Source: Diphasiastrum complanatum
Lineage: Eukaryota; Streptophyta; Lycopodiopsida; Lycopodiales; Lycopodiaceae
Assembly: GCA_029204225.1 (NCBI GenBank)
Contig: CM055114.1
Coordinates: 13,636,144 to 13,700,143, forward strand
DNA: 64,000 bases
Reading direction: 5' to 3'
This document shows positions 22,607-33,300 of this stretch, piece by piece. The notes below the pieces were generated by a model. It was not told the DNA's origin. It saw only the letters and a program-made list of their open reading frames with translations, and searched no databases. The translations under genes and the position numbers were made by a program. How positions within the stretch are numbered: position 1 is the first letter of the stretch; each line of letters begins with the position of its first letter.

Positions 22607-23297
22607 TGATGGGAGTCGAGCGGTGCTCCGATACGAATGATGAGAATCGTGAGAAAAAAAAAATCATGAAAACATTCGCGATTCTCTTTCGAGATTCGGA
22701 TGGAGTTCAGATGCGTTCATTGCGCACTGCCAGCTGAAACATTCCTACAATCCTCCAGAGGGTAGTCAGGTACTACTGATCTACGTTCATAAAAAAATAT
22801 AACATTCGACTTCATTTCAATCAAGGTGCGGAATTCAACAAGGGAACAAGAAAACTCAGACATATAAAAATAAACAGCATAAGCATTTGACATCCAAGAT
22901 CAGACACAACAAAAAAAATGATCTATATTGATTTTCTCAGATTTCTTCAGGGCACTGCATGCGAATCCACACAGTGCGTTGGCGTGAGAGAAGCACGGCT
23001 CTCTCACGAGCAGTAGTCTCGTTTTACTAGCAGACAATTGGATCTTCTGATCCTAGACAGAATTGTCTTCTTGCACGCAGACGGAGTTTTTGTCTGTGTT
23101 CGTCTTGATTGCTTACTAGCATCAAACTAGTTCTTGTTTTTCTTTCTTGCTTGGTTACACACTGTGTATCCTATTGATATATGTCAAGTATTATTCAGTA
23201 AGTACAGTCTCTCTATGCAAATCTAAGATTAGAGTGATTAACCATCTACAACTAACCAGAGAATTATAAGAGTGGTAGTTTAGCCACGACCTAGGGA
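22607..23297 (-). repeat. Central LTR shared by Copia elements A and B
   Basis: A related but distinct LTR subfamily, with the same layout (CATTCCTACAATCCTCCAGA and GGCGTGAGAGAAGC blocks in common with 20165-20833). Its lower side abuts the PBS of element A, and its upper side abuts the 3' interior of element B. One LTR thus serves as 5' LTR of A and 3' LTR of B. The upper border is approximate because the expected TGTT start reads TCCCTAGG. Confidence 0.8.
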
Positions 23298-23323
23298 GTA
23301 TCTGCTAACGTCATGCCATCAGG

Positions 23324-23647
23324 TCAGATCTCTGTACTTTTGGTACTTGCATGATCTCTGGTGGTACTCCTTGGAGCGTGAGGACAGAACAAGTTTCGTT
23401 TCCACCGTTGGTTTTGTTTACCTCGTTCGCCTTTCTCTCGTATAAGACCGCAAGGGAATCTCGTTCGTGGATCGTTCGTATTTGCGAACCGTTGGTCTTC
23501 GTCTTCGTTGAATTTCGTGTTCACGAAACTCTTCGTGTTTCGTGTCTTCTGATGTTTGAGTTCGCGAAGATGCTCGTCATCGTCTTCGTTGACTTTCGTG
23601 TTCGCGAAACTCGTCGTGTTTCGTGTCGAGGGGCTATAAGCTAGCAA
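23324..23647 (-). other. Charged open frame between RNase H and 3' LTR of Copia B
   Basis: A 107-codon frame (no ATG at its start) is rich in Arg, Lys, Asp and Asn. It holds a direct repeat of 27 codons (81 bp): TRNTTSFANTKVNEDDD and TRNTKSFVNTKFNEDED. At the same place in the plus-strand relative there is a 109-codon charged frame (55241-55570) starting with ATG; both end in a similar HAP...TST/STK stretch. It could be an accessory open frame or simply a repetitive noncoding 3' region. Confidence 0.35.
23495..23627. repeat. Two 52-bp direct repeats, 81-bp period
   Basis: Copies at 23495-23546 and 23576-23627 differ at few positions. Each contains a palindrome-like TTCGTGTTCACGAA/TTCGTGTTCGCGAA core. 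It lies inside the 3' region of Copia B. Confidence 0.85.
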
Positions 23648-23676
23648 GGCTTTGTGTTCAGAAACACTTTGTTTCT

Positions 23677-24465
23677 TCAGCTCCCTCTCAAAGCATGTAG
23701 CCTTATCATCCCGAGACTGCTCCTTTGCCTCTCAAAGAGTCCTTTGTCCAGAGCCTTTGCGAAGATATCAGCAACCATATTTTTTGTTCCGATGAAGGTG
23801 GCCTGCATCATCTTCTTCTCAATCCGATCCCTGATCAAGTGATACTTGATCGCAATGTGCTTCGTCCTGGAATGGAACACAGGATCCTTCGTGAGGTGTA
23901 TTGTAGAGGTGTTGTCAATCTGCAAGACCAGTGGCTCGTTCCTTGTTTCGCCCAATTCGTCCAGGAACTGCCTTAGCCAAATTATTTCGTTGGCCATCTT
24001 TGCTGCTGCTACGTACTCTGCTTCATAGGATGACTGGGCTACAATGGTCTGCTTCTTGCTGACCCAGAGAACTACTACTCCTGATGCAATGGTGCATCCT
24101 CCTTAAACGCTTTTACAGTCGTCCCTATAAGATGCCCAGCTAGCGTCGTTGTAGGAAAGTATCTTGAGACCTGCACCGTGACAATAACACAAGTCATAAT
24201 CCCTCGTTAATTGAAGATATTACAAAATTCATTTCGCAATCTTCCAATGTGTCGAGCCTGGATTCGTGCAGAATTGGCTCATCCTGAATACTGCATAAGC
24301 AATGTTAGGACATGTGTTGTCTGCAAGGTACATCAGTGAACCTATCAGCCTTCTGTAGGGAGTGAGCTGCATATGTTCTCTTTCTTCCTTTGTCTTTGGA
24401 CAGTCGTCATTTGTTAGCACCGTTCCTACTAGCATTGGAGTGTTCGCTCCTTTGCAGTTTAGCAT
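23677..24465 (-). pseudogene. Copia element B RNase H
   Basis: The 24229-24465 frame carries the start (LTPYRRLIGSLMYLADNTCPNIAYAV). About 23990-24170 carries the DASWAS and SSYEAEYVAAA blocks with an in-frame stop. 23677-23997 carries WLRQFLDELG and the end of the domain (HSRTKHIAIKYHLIRD, NMVADIFAKAL). In these elements RNase H degrades the RNA strand during reverse transcription. Stops make this copy non-functional. Confidence 0.85.
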
Positions 24466-24476
24466 CCCAAAGTCTT

Positions 24477-25321
24477 CTAGGATCTTCTGGGTGTATCTAG
24501 ACTGGTGAAGGTATAACTTGTCTCCTCATAGTCCTTTTCAATTTGTAAGCCTAGGTAACACCTGGCTTCTCCCAGATCCACTATCTCAAAATGTTTCGAG
24601 ATATCTGTCTTTACTTCAGCAATTAGCCGCTCATTCCTGCAAAGTATCAGAGTGTCGTCTACATATACAGCCACTATGATGATCTGCCCATCTGTAACTC
24701 TGACATACACATTGGAGTCAGCCAACAGAGGCTTGAATCCCAATGATTTCAGGGCCTGATCCTTTTTCTTGTACCATTGTCGGGCTGATTTCTTCAGATC
24801 GTAGATGCTTCTATGCATTCTGCATACATAGTCAGGAAGTGAATTCGAGACAAATCCTGGGGGTTGATCCATGTAGACTTCTTCGTCTAATTCGCCATGC
24901 AGAAGACTGTCTTCTCGTCCACAATGTGGATCCTGAGGTCATAAGCTGCTGCATATGCGAACAATAGTTGTAGGGACGAATGTTTGATGACATGAGAGAA
25001 GGTTACAGAATAGTCAATGTCGTATTTCTGAGAGAAACCATTCACTACCAGTCTTGCCTTGTATTTCGTCACACTCCCGTCTGGTCCATATTTGAGTTTG
25101 AAAACCCATTTGCATTTGACAGTCTTCCGCTTATGAGATAATGGCTCCAACGTCCATACCTGGTTCTTCCTCATGGACTCCATCTCTTCGTTCATGGCTT
25201 GGATCCATTTGTCTTTTTCTGGACCTTCAATCGCCTCCTCGAATGTCTGTGGTTCGCCACTGAACCCGCAGAATTCTTCTGATGTGAAGGCTGAGCTGCT
25301 TGGCACAAATCTTGCTAGCAC
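24477..25321 (-). pseudogene. Copia element B reverse transcriptase
   Basis: The frame 24887-25321 carries the N-terminal part (TFEEAIEGPEKDKWIQAMNE, KCKWVFKLKYGPDGSV, KARLVVNGFSQKYDIDY). The frame 24477-24872 carries the palm (MDQPPGFVSN, AVYVDDTLIL with catalytic YVDD). A frameshift separates them near 24880. It is highly similar to element A but has KCKWVF where A has KYKGVY. Confidence 0.9.
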
Positions 25322-26434
25322 TCTTTGTGGTCTTGTCGACCTTCTGGGGGATCCTCCCGGAACAGCTATGTCCTTGCCCTTGTCTGCTCTGCTCAGTCCG
25401 GAACCATCTTGCTTTACAGGAACTGCGGCGGCAGGCTGCCTCTCAAATCTTTCTTCATCTGATTCGTCGTTCGAATGGGAGACGACTCGAAAATCTTCAT
25501 TTTCGTGTTCGTCCTCTACTCCCTCTAACGTTGGTGGCAGGTCATAGTACTATCTTTCCAGAACTTCATAGTTAACAGGGTCTTCGTTGGCCATTGTCCT
25601 GCTCTTGTCGAATTTGACATCCCTCACTGTTTTCACAGTGTTTGTGTCTGGCATGTAGATTCTGTAGTATGACGAATTATTGTCATAACCTACCAGAAAC
25701 CCTTGTTCGGCTTTCTCATCAAGCTTCCTGCGAAGCTTATCAGGAATATGTGCATATGCTGCACAACCAAATATTCTGACGTGAGACAGGTTGGGCTTTC
25801 TACCCCACCATAGCTCATGTGGTGTCGTGTGAGGAACACCAGATTTACCTATCCTGTTCTGGATGTATGCGGCTGTAGCTACTGCTTCAGCCCACAATGC
25901 CCTTGGAGCCTTCGAATAGGCCATCATGCATCTGGCTGCTTCCATTAGGGTCTTCTTTCGTTCAGCAACACCATTGTGCTGTGGTGTGTAGGCTGTAGTT
26001 CTTCTGTGAATGATGCCACGATCATTGCAGAAGTCAATGAAGCGATTCGAGATATATTCGCCACCTCGATCTGTTCTGATTTGCTTCACCTTGCTGCCTG
26101 TGCATCTCTCATCCCAATTCACATATTCTGTGAATTTATCAAGTGCTTCAAATTTATTCTGAATAAGATACACTCTGGCAAGCTTGCTATAGTCATCAAT
26201 GAAGGTTATATAATATTTTAAACCTCCTACTGAGATCACGTTAAATGGACCGTAGATGTCAGAGTGCACCAGCTCCAGAATCTTTGTTGTTCTGTAGGAG
26301 TCTTTGACGAATGGTGTGCGTGACATCTTGTCTTTCAAACATGCATCACAGGTGGCCGAATTGGTTGCATTCGAGATGTTGACCCCTGCTATTGCTCTAT
26401 GATGACTTGCTTGGTAGAGTGCCATTGAGTTCAT
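25322..26434 (-). pseudogene. Copia element B integrase
   Basis: The open frame 25550-26434 (294 codons) contains the zinc-site remnant (CDACLKDKMSRTPF), the core D (HSDIYGPF), the second D (IRTDRGGEYIS), the Glu region (PQHNGVAERKKTLMEAAR) and the Copia integrase tail (HELWWGRKPNLSHVRIFGC, FLVGYDNNSSYYRIY). The DDE triad looks intact. A stop at about 25549 separates it from the linker to reverse transcriptase. It is the best-preserved enzyme of this tandem. Confidence 0.9.
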
Positions 26435-26482
26435 GTGGCAGAGTCTTCTGTGCCACAGAGTGTCTGGCGAGTCGTCATGAGT

Positions 26483-26862
26483 CTAATGTACCTGATCTGC
26501 AAGTAGGTGTACCTTCAGATGATATAGGTTCCCTTTCCTTCTGCCTTGAGCAATGAGAGTGCTGGTGCTGACATCAATCACGTTGCATGCTTCGTTAGAA
26601 AACGTCACATGCATCCCTGCATCTGCTATTCTTGCTAAAGAGAGCAAGTCTTGCTGCAGAGTTGGCATGAATAGAACGTCTTCGAGTCATCTATCTCTTC
26701 CGTTGGTGTTGAGCCAGAGTGAACCAATACCGTTCACTTGATGTCTGGATCCATCTCCAAGAACTATGAATCTTGAGGGATCTGCACTTCTGAAATCAGA
26801 CATGATTCGTCTTGATGTCACGAAGTGCAAGGTGGCTCCCGAATCCAGGATCACCTCGCTCC
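26483..26862 (-). pseudogene. Copia element B protease
   Basis: The minus-strand frame reads VILDSGATLHFVTS at about 26810-26860, with the DSGA active site, then SDFRSADPSRF and LWLNTNGRDR with an in-frame stop before LEDVLFMPTLQQDLLSLA. The element breaks off at about 26862, so gag and its own 5' LTR are missing. Confidence 0.8.
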
Positions 26863-27442
26863 TTCTTCAACTCTACTTGCTATTTTAACCACACTACTTT
26901 GATCGAACTTAAGAATGATCTCCATCCTAAGAATAGATCTTCTCTCAATGACCATGTAGTGCTCAACATAGAAACATTCATAATTGGTATAGATAATAGT
27001 GTCCATATTGGATGCTTCGCAATTTCTCACATCAATTTTACATATCAAGATGAAAAACCAACATGAAAAGTAACATAGAATCATAATGTATATATTCCTC
27101 CATGCTTTTACCTTTGATTTCTCTAGAAAATAGCAGCAACCAAGCAAGAAATGTGAGTGATCAACAAATGTTTGCATGCCTCCTCCATAATTCACTTCAC
27201 TTGAAGAGTTTGCGACATGAACCTCCATGAACGAGCCTCCATTCTCATTTTGCCATAAGAGATCCTCAACACTTGAGTGACTTGTGCATGAATGAGTGAC
27301 ATAATGAACCTCCCTCAGCTCCATTTCCATTAGCAAAACTAGCCAAAAATACTAGTCCATCCTCAAGATCAAAATGAAAAACAATGTGACTAGTTCCATC
27401 ATATATTGGTGTGTATGATGCAGTCTTTCTATGAAGAATGCC
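26863..27442. other. Unassigned insert between two Copia fragments
   Basis: A 161-codon minus-strand frame (26851-27336) spans most of it but shows no known domain. It starts in the middle of the Copia protease break, so it is probably part of another repeat. Confidence 0.35.
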
Positions 27443-27775
27443 TCAGCTATTGCAAAAATTTGTAAAACGGTTGGAGATATATTCTCCACCTCTGTCGGTT
27501 TCGATCTGCTTGACTTTCTTCTCTGTCCACTTCTCAACCCAGTTTACATACTTATCAAGAGCTTCAGACTTGTTGTGGATAAAGTAGACAACAACGAACT
27601 TACTGAAGTCATCAATGAAGGTGATATAATACCTCAATTCTCCTATAGAGAGCACGTCAAAGGGACCGCAGATGTCGGAGTGTATCAATTTTAGGAGCTT
27701 TGTCGTTCTGAAGGGAGCATCTTTTTCTCGACTGGCAACAACACTTTTCTCTCTAAACTTACAGGTTATGTACAA
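27443..27775 (-). pseudogene. Copia integrase fragment of another copy
   Basis: The 110-codon frame covers only the front half of an integrase core: KLLKLIHSDICGPFDV with the first Asp, YYITFIDDFSKFV, and VKQIETDRGGEYISNRF with the second Asp. It resembles Copia B but is a different, more diverged copy. It ends before the catalytic Glu. Confidence 0.8.
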
Positions 27776-27839
27776 ATGGAGTTCTAGTAGTGTTACGTCA
27801 TTGTTCAGATATGCATAAACTCTAAATGCATTATACTGT

Positions 27840-28142
27840 TTGCTAGGATTTAGGGTTATGCATTCATTTTTACAAACACAATATTATTTTGCAGTTTATT
27901 ACAAGTTGAGCATTTTGCAGTACGACGAGTGGATCAAACAACATGATGTGAACGATTCTTGGGATAAGTCAATTCCAAGCATGAAGAGATTGTCGATATT
28001 CCAACGATTGCCCTATTGGAATAATCTCTTAATCAATCACCTCTTGGATCCTATGCATATATACCAAAACGTGAGTGAATCTATATGGAAACATATAATT
28101 GGTTCAAAGGACAGTGTTGCAGCACGTCAAGACTTGCTTTAG
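27840..28142 (+). pseudogene. CACTA/En-Spm (Tnp2) transposase fragment
   Basis: The 100-codon frame contains RLPYWNNLLINHLLDPMHIY followed by QNVSESIWKHIIG. This matches the conserved Tnp2 block (LPYWK-LLL-HNLDVMHIEKNV) that includes the His-Asp-Met-His region of CACTA transposases. Sequence before and after is not recognisable and no CACTA terminal repeats were found, so it is an isolated scrap. Confidence 0.7.
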
Positions 28143-28209
28143 CCTATGGACAATGAGAAGTCCTTGTATGGCTAATACACATTGGTTCATATCTTAAAAA
28201 GGTCCCTCC

Positions 28210-28330
28210 TCTCTTTTTGACTCTACTTGAGTTACCATTATGCATCTTGGTTTCCAAGGGGAGTTTGAGCTTGGGAACAAAGAAACTTTGGATGCCATGC
28301 TAACCAAATTGAGCCAATGGATAGCCAACA
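28210..28330. repeat. Dispersed repeat, copy 2
   Basis: It has the same ordered words as 15930-16055 (CTTGGTTTCCAA, AAAGAAACTTTGGATG, GCTAACCAA). The class is unknown. Confidence 0.45.
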
Positions 28331-28610
28331 AGAGCTTGAGATCAAGCACTAAAGCTTATAAGATTTTCATGTGGATAACCAATGGCTGGTTGCCACATAG
28401 CAGAAGAACCTTCTAGTGTCCACGAAGACTGTGTCAACCAATCATTGGCTATCAACATGAAAATTTTGCTAGATTGTCCACTTCAAGCCCTCAAAGTAAA
28501 AGTACACATAGAGAAAAAAAAAACTCCCACCATGGCATTATACAATGGAAAGCATGATGTCGTTGGGGCTTCCACTCTATTTCACATAAAATATATTTCT
28601 ATTATACTCA

Positions 28611-28971
28611 AGGTGGTTTTAGACTTAGGTGCCCGAGAAGTATGTTATTTGAATTGGAGGCTTGCTTGCCGCCATGGGGCACATGAGGTAGCAAGGGCCC
28701 TTTACCACATAGGGGCAAGTGAAGTGGTTTTGTTGTGCCTTAGGACCTTGCCCAACATGTTGAGGTGCTAGGGGCAACTTAAGAAATATGGAACAATAGC
28801 ATGGCAAGGATTCAAACAAACCAATTAAGTTTCATCAATCTAGCAATGACCATCCAAGTTTGAAAGGTGGGTGGTCCTTTGCATGCCGTCTCACTTGCCA
28901 AGGCTTAAAAATGTGCGACAACAAGATGAGGGCTAGGCAATCTCAAAGGTTTCTCCTCTAAAACCGGCTTA
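28611..28971. mobile_element. Diverged MITE related to 19493-19890
   Basis: The left end AGGTGGTTTTAGACTTA and right end TCTAAAACCGGCTT form a degenerate inverted repeat. The interior aligns with the first MITE (for example CCACATAGGGGCAA versus CCACGTAGGGGCAA, and TTGCCCAACATGTTGAG versus TTGCCCGACATGTTGAG). No perfect target duplication remains. It is an older copy of the same family. Confidence 0.65.
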
Positions 28972-29856
28972 AGTCTACAAGTTTCAACCTTACTTTGGCA
29001 AGTTTACACAATCTTAATCTTATTGCAAAACATTATGAGCTACATGGATTGAATAATAATCAGAATGATCCCTAATCAAGCAATGCAATTGTTTTAAAAG
29101 CCTCCCCAAAGACTAAAGTCTCCAATTGATTTGGACCTTCAACAACTATTTTGAACTTATGCTTCTTGGAAGAGCAACATAGAAAAAGCCGATATTAAAA
29201 ACATTAAATAATTGATAGAAGCTCATACTTGTCTAGGGGGTACCTAAAAAATGAATGCAGTGCATGTCGTCAAATTGTTATATGATATTTTGCCTAGATA
29301 TCTAAACATTTAAGATATCTTTATAAGATGTACAATAAGCCCTCTAAGGTACTTAAAAAATGAAGGCAATGCATGTCATTAGATTGTGATATGATTTATT
29401 GGCACTAGCTTGTAACTATGACATCTGAATTACCCTTAATTAGCATGGAGTAGATTGAAACACAAAAGGTAGAAAACTGTCTTTTGCACGTTGCTCAAAC
29501 AATTAAAACCTCTTGTATTCCCAAGTTTAAGACAATTATAAAACTTCTTGCAAGGTTCTCCTGGACTAAAGTGGATTGCTCAAAAACAATCGAATAGTTA
29601 ATGTTTTTCTCAGCAAGTAACCAATGTCTGGATGAACGTAAACTCGAGCAAACGCCTAAAGCAGAATTAAGACGCACTTTTATTGGATGCACATTTGGTA
29701 GAGAATATAAAGAGCGTTAAGAAAACCGCATCGGACAAGCATATCACCCTTTTTTAAGAGGGGGCAGCCAGCCAAGTCCAAGGTTCATTCTTCATGGATT
29801 CCAACGTGAAGAAATTTATGTTGATTAAGCCTGCTCTTTTGTTCTTCAACTCTTCT
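28972..29856. other. No gene seen; contains a 109-bp-spaced repeat
   Basis: Two copies of a ~55-bp unit (about 29240-29295 and 29349-29403) share CTTAAAAAATGAA/CCTAAAAAATGAA and GCATGTC-TTAGATTGTGATATGAT-type words. No coding region is recognised. The part next to 29857 would be the 3' untranslated region of the C2HC gene. Confidence 0.45.
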
Positions 29857-30312
29857 TCATGCTGGTCGTTTCGTTCCACATTCTGAACAAAATTTTGCAT
29901 CTATTCGAACAAATTTAAATCCACACTCATCACAGAATCCCCCAGATTTAGAATTTTCTCCCTACAACAGCAAAGTGGTACAAAGTTACTACATATTGAT
30001 TTTTCGGAAGTAAACTAGAATGCGACAGACCTATTTTCACATCATCAATCATAATGAGCATGAGATAATGTAGATTATGCAGAATATGGCTAAGCCAAAA
30101 GAGTGTTAGGTACTCATTCTAGTAATACTGTACCGTGTACAAACATTTCATTCCAAATTGCTTTGCTATTTCTTTAGTGGGCTATGCTGTTTGGATGTGA
30201 GGGAGATTACCTGTTCATTGCTAGCCTTTTCAGGTGAAATTGTCTTTCCTATTACATTTCCCATTATATCTTGATTCCAAGGTTTGGACTCACTTGTTCT
30301 TGAGGTGCCAGG
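29857..30312 (-). CDS. Terminal exons 8-9 of the C2HC gene (zinc ribbon)
   Basis: Exon 8 (30211-30312) follows TGTAAG and ends GAACAG|GTAATC; 34 codons, polar ([18 protein letters not shown]). Exon 9 (29857-29961) follows TTGTAG and ends with TGA; 34 codons, carrying [20 protein letters not shown] and then GTKRPA. The two Cys-x2-Cys pairs 13 residues apart form a zinc ribbon. Both junctions are in phase 0. Confidence 0.65.
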
Positions 30313-33300
30313 CTTACAGGATAAAACAATCGGTTAGTTTGGAGACTGTTAAGACTCAAATGTAGCCATGTCAGCCATATATGTGATAGGCATAATCATA
30401 AACCCAATCTGTAAGCGACCCTCATTATGTGTGAATGTTACTAATATTTTGGCTTTAGAATTATAACTATGATTGCTTCTAATATGAAATCCTTGAAAAA
30501 ACTATTGAATGCTACTTTTTTGCAGGTGTCACAAAATTTGAAGCTCGTCAGAATTTTTCTGATTGAAGGAGCATTTTGACATACTTGAACCTTGTTCCCA
30601 AGAACCTGATCTCCAGGCTTTAGTTCGGCCTTGCCCTCTGTAGCAATCCAAAAATAATCGCACAACTTCATAGAGCATGTTAGTTCCTCATTGAAATTGC
30701 AGCCCAAGAGAAACTAGAAGAGTCGAGTGCAAATCAGACCATTCCATACAACCAATTATCAGCTTGTATATGGAGGAGCTTATTTAATAAATAACATACA
30801 ATGATTTTGAACACTCAAATTGATAGCTAATTTCAGAAGCTTTATTAATTTCGGCAAGTTTGTGAGTAAGTGAACACATTGATACAACATCTGGTCATCT
30901 ACTTCGAGATTGAGACATACCAACAAAAAGGCCATAGCCTTATGACAACTTGGCATTAGATCACTTTTCCTCATTTGTATCGTATCAGAGTTTATTCATA
31001 TAATCAAAAGTTTCAATGATAAGAACATCCCACATGACCTCTTAGAAGCCATGAGCCTAGACATGAAAGATATGTGACTGGACTAGATTTTGTCAAGGCA
31101 TCAAATCTTACTGTTTCAACTTGGCATAATACAGTAGCAAGATTAATAATGTAAATTTTGGTGCCATGAAAACTATCCATAGAGAGGGCTGCATCTTCCT
31201 CAAGTTCTTGAGAGTGTGTGGCAGTTACGAATAGAGCCACAGCTGATCTAGAGCTAAGCTATGAAAGCATCACATAAGCAAGACTTAAGCTATGAAAGCA
31301 GCACATAAGCAAGACTTAACCCTAGAAAGCAAGAAAGAGAGAGATTAAGGAGACTAAAGAGAGAGATCAATGTCATCAGCTGAATAACAAATGACACAGT
31401 TTCCCTACTTATAGCCAAGAGGAAGCCCTAAAAGGAAGCTTCCGGTGGCTAGGGCCCAACTGGGAGGGAAAATAGTGCGCCCTCCAAGAAGGCCCCCACT
31501 CTCTAGTAATATGTCCGAATGGCCTAATAATGAGTAATAAGGCCAAAGGCCAACCATATAGTCTAAGTGTCACTAATGAATAAAAAAGGGCCCAAGGCCT
31601 GCTTATGCATAAAGTAAAGTAAATGTAAATGGACGCGGCGAATGTAATGAGCCGAGTCCATAACTGTGGCTAAAGCCTGCATTTTTTACTCCTTTCATAA
31701 AATTTAGAGCCTAAGGCCGACACTATACAACATGTTTATCGCTCAGTTAGGAAAAGGAAAAAATAAAGTAGAGTTAAACCTGACAATATTTTCCTGAAAA
31801 TGGTCAAGGATGAATGGCAACTTTGAATGCTTTCCCTTCCCCACTTAGTCAAGCAGGGAAAGTTGACAGCGGTGAAGTGGGTAGATGGATAACATAATGT
31901 TAAGCATCAATCACTTAGAGAATATTCCAATATGCTCATGATGTGTGCGTGTGTGTAGAGAGAGAGAGAAGTATAGAATAGTTCATAGATATTTACATAA
32001 GACTTGTATAACTGCTAAACAATACAAAGAAAACTGGTGACTATTCCTAGAAGACTAGCTATCAAAGTTAATGAATAGAACATATTTATGAAACCAGGTA
32101 TGCTTTCTCAATCAGATTGATGTTCAAAATAGGATGCAAGGTATCAAAGTGGTGGGAGAAAATCAACTTTGAGCATATGTCACTAAGTGCTTCACATTTG
32201 AGTAAATGATAAAATTTCTCTCTATTTGTCTACAACATCAAACTAAGGTATAGTCTTTGCTCCCAATCAAGGAGTGACCTACAACATCTTCGAGTTTCTG
32301 CATGAAGGATGTTGGCAAAAAGTGGAAAAAGCTACAAAAGGTGTACATGTCGAAGAAGATGCCAAGATATGGGAACATAATATCAGTAAGCTGTTGCATC
32401 AAGTATGCAATACTTTGATAGTCAGTAAGAATCTTAAACTTAGCACCATACAAACAAATATTGTAGACACCGCCAAAATGTATACATTGAAATATTATCC
32501 AGAAAAGTTGAGATCTCCTAAATAAAGTAGAGTGAGCCACCTTTTGATGGTGACGTCTAGTGGAGGAACTAATCCACTTGTAATCTATGAAATTGTGGAA
32601 TTGCCACGGCCTCCACCTAGGCAACTCATTGGCTTATTTAAGAGCCCCCCTCTCTGAGGGAGCTTTACATGTAATTGTCTTGCTCTTGATTATTGAATAG
32701 AAGATCTTCCACGAGTATTGGCAATTCTTGAGCTCCTTGATCATATTGGTTTCTTGTGTGATGCCTTCTATGATCTTGCACTTCCATCTTTATGTGTGGT
32801 TGTGGAACTAGACTTGCTTTCTTCATTATGTTTTGTGGAAGTAGCGTGGATTAGGTTTATTGTTTGTGGAATAGAGTAGAAACCAGCATTCAAGTAAACT
32901 AAACAGGCTGAAGTTGTGGCATAGATCTTGCATATTCATCTACATTTCAGTTCTTGATGTTCTTGGGCTGTCCAAGAATCAAGAGATCAGTGTTTCTTGA
33001 TTCTTGAACATTCATAATGTTGTCCCTTAACCTTTTTGTTTCTTGTTTTCGTTTGATGCATGTAGTTTAATCTGAGCTTTCAAGATCTGTTCCCAGTCAT
33101 TTTTTACAGCAAGTAGAAATAGGATTTGATAGGTATTCATCCGAGTTGCATGCTGATCCATTGATGAGCATCGTGGCTTGCATTTTCAATTGATGTAAGT
33201 ACAGTTCAGGAGAGAACGAGCAACTGAGAATCCACTACAGGCTGGATTAAAACTATACTACAATGCTAATCTTACTGCCTGGCTGAATGTTACCAAGATT

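Noticed and set aside
28382-28771. 129-codon plus-strand frame considered as a gene
   Set aside because: It overlaps the diverged MITE, has no known motif, and its composition matches the surrounding noncoding DNA.
31223-31665. Considered the 31.2 kb repeat as an inverted-repeat DNA transposon because its ends pair (AGTTA...TAACT)
   Set aside because: The same sequence flanks a Gypsy pol at 41.2-44.7 kb as direct terminal repeats, so it is an LTR.
33110-33155. Short minus-strand exon candidate that would bridge the phase between exon 4 and later exons of the C2HC gene
   Set aside because: The acceptor lacks a pyrimidine tract and the peptide has no supporting motif; too weak to list as an exon.
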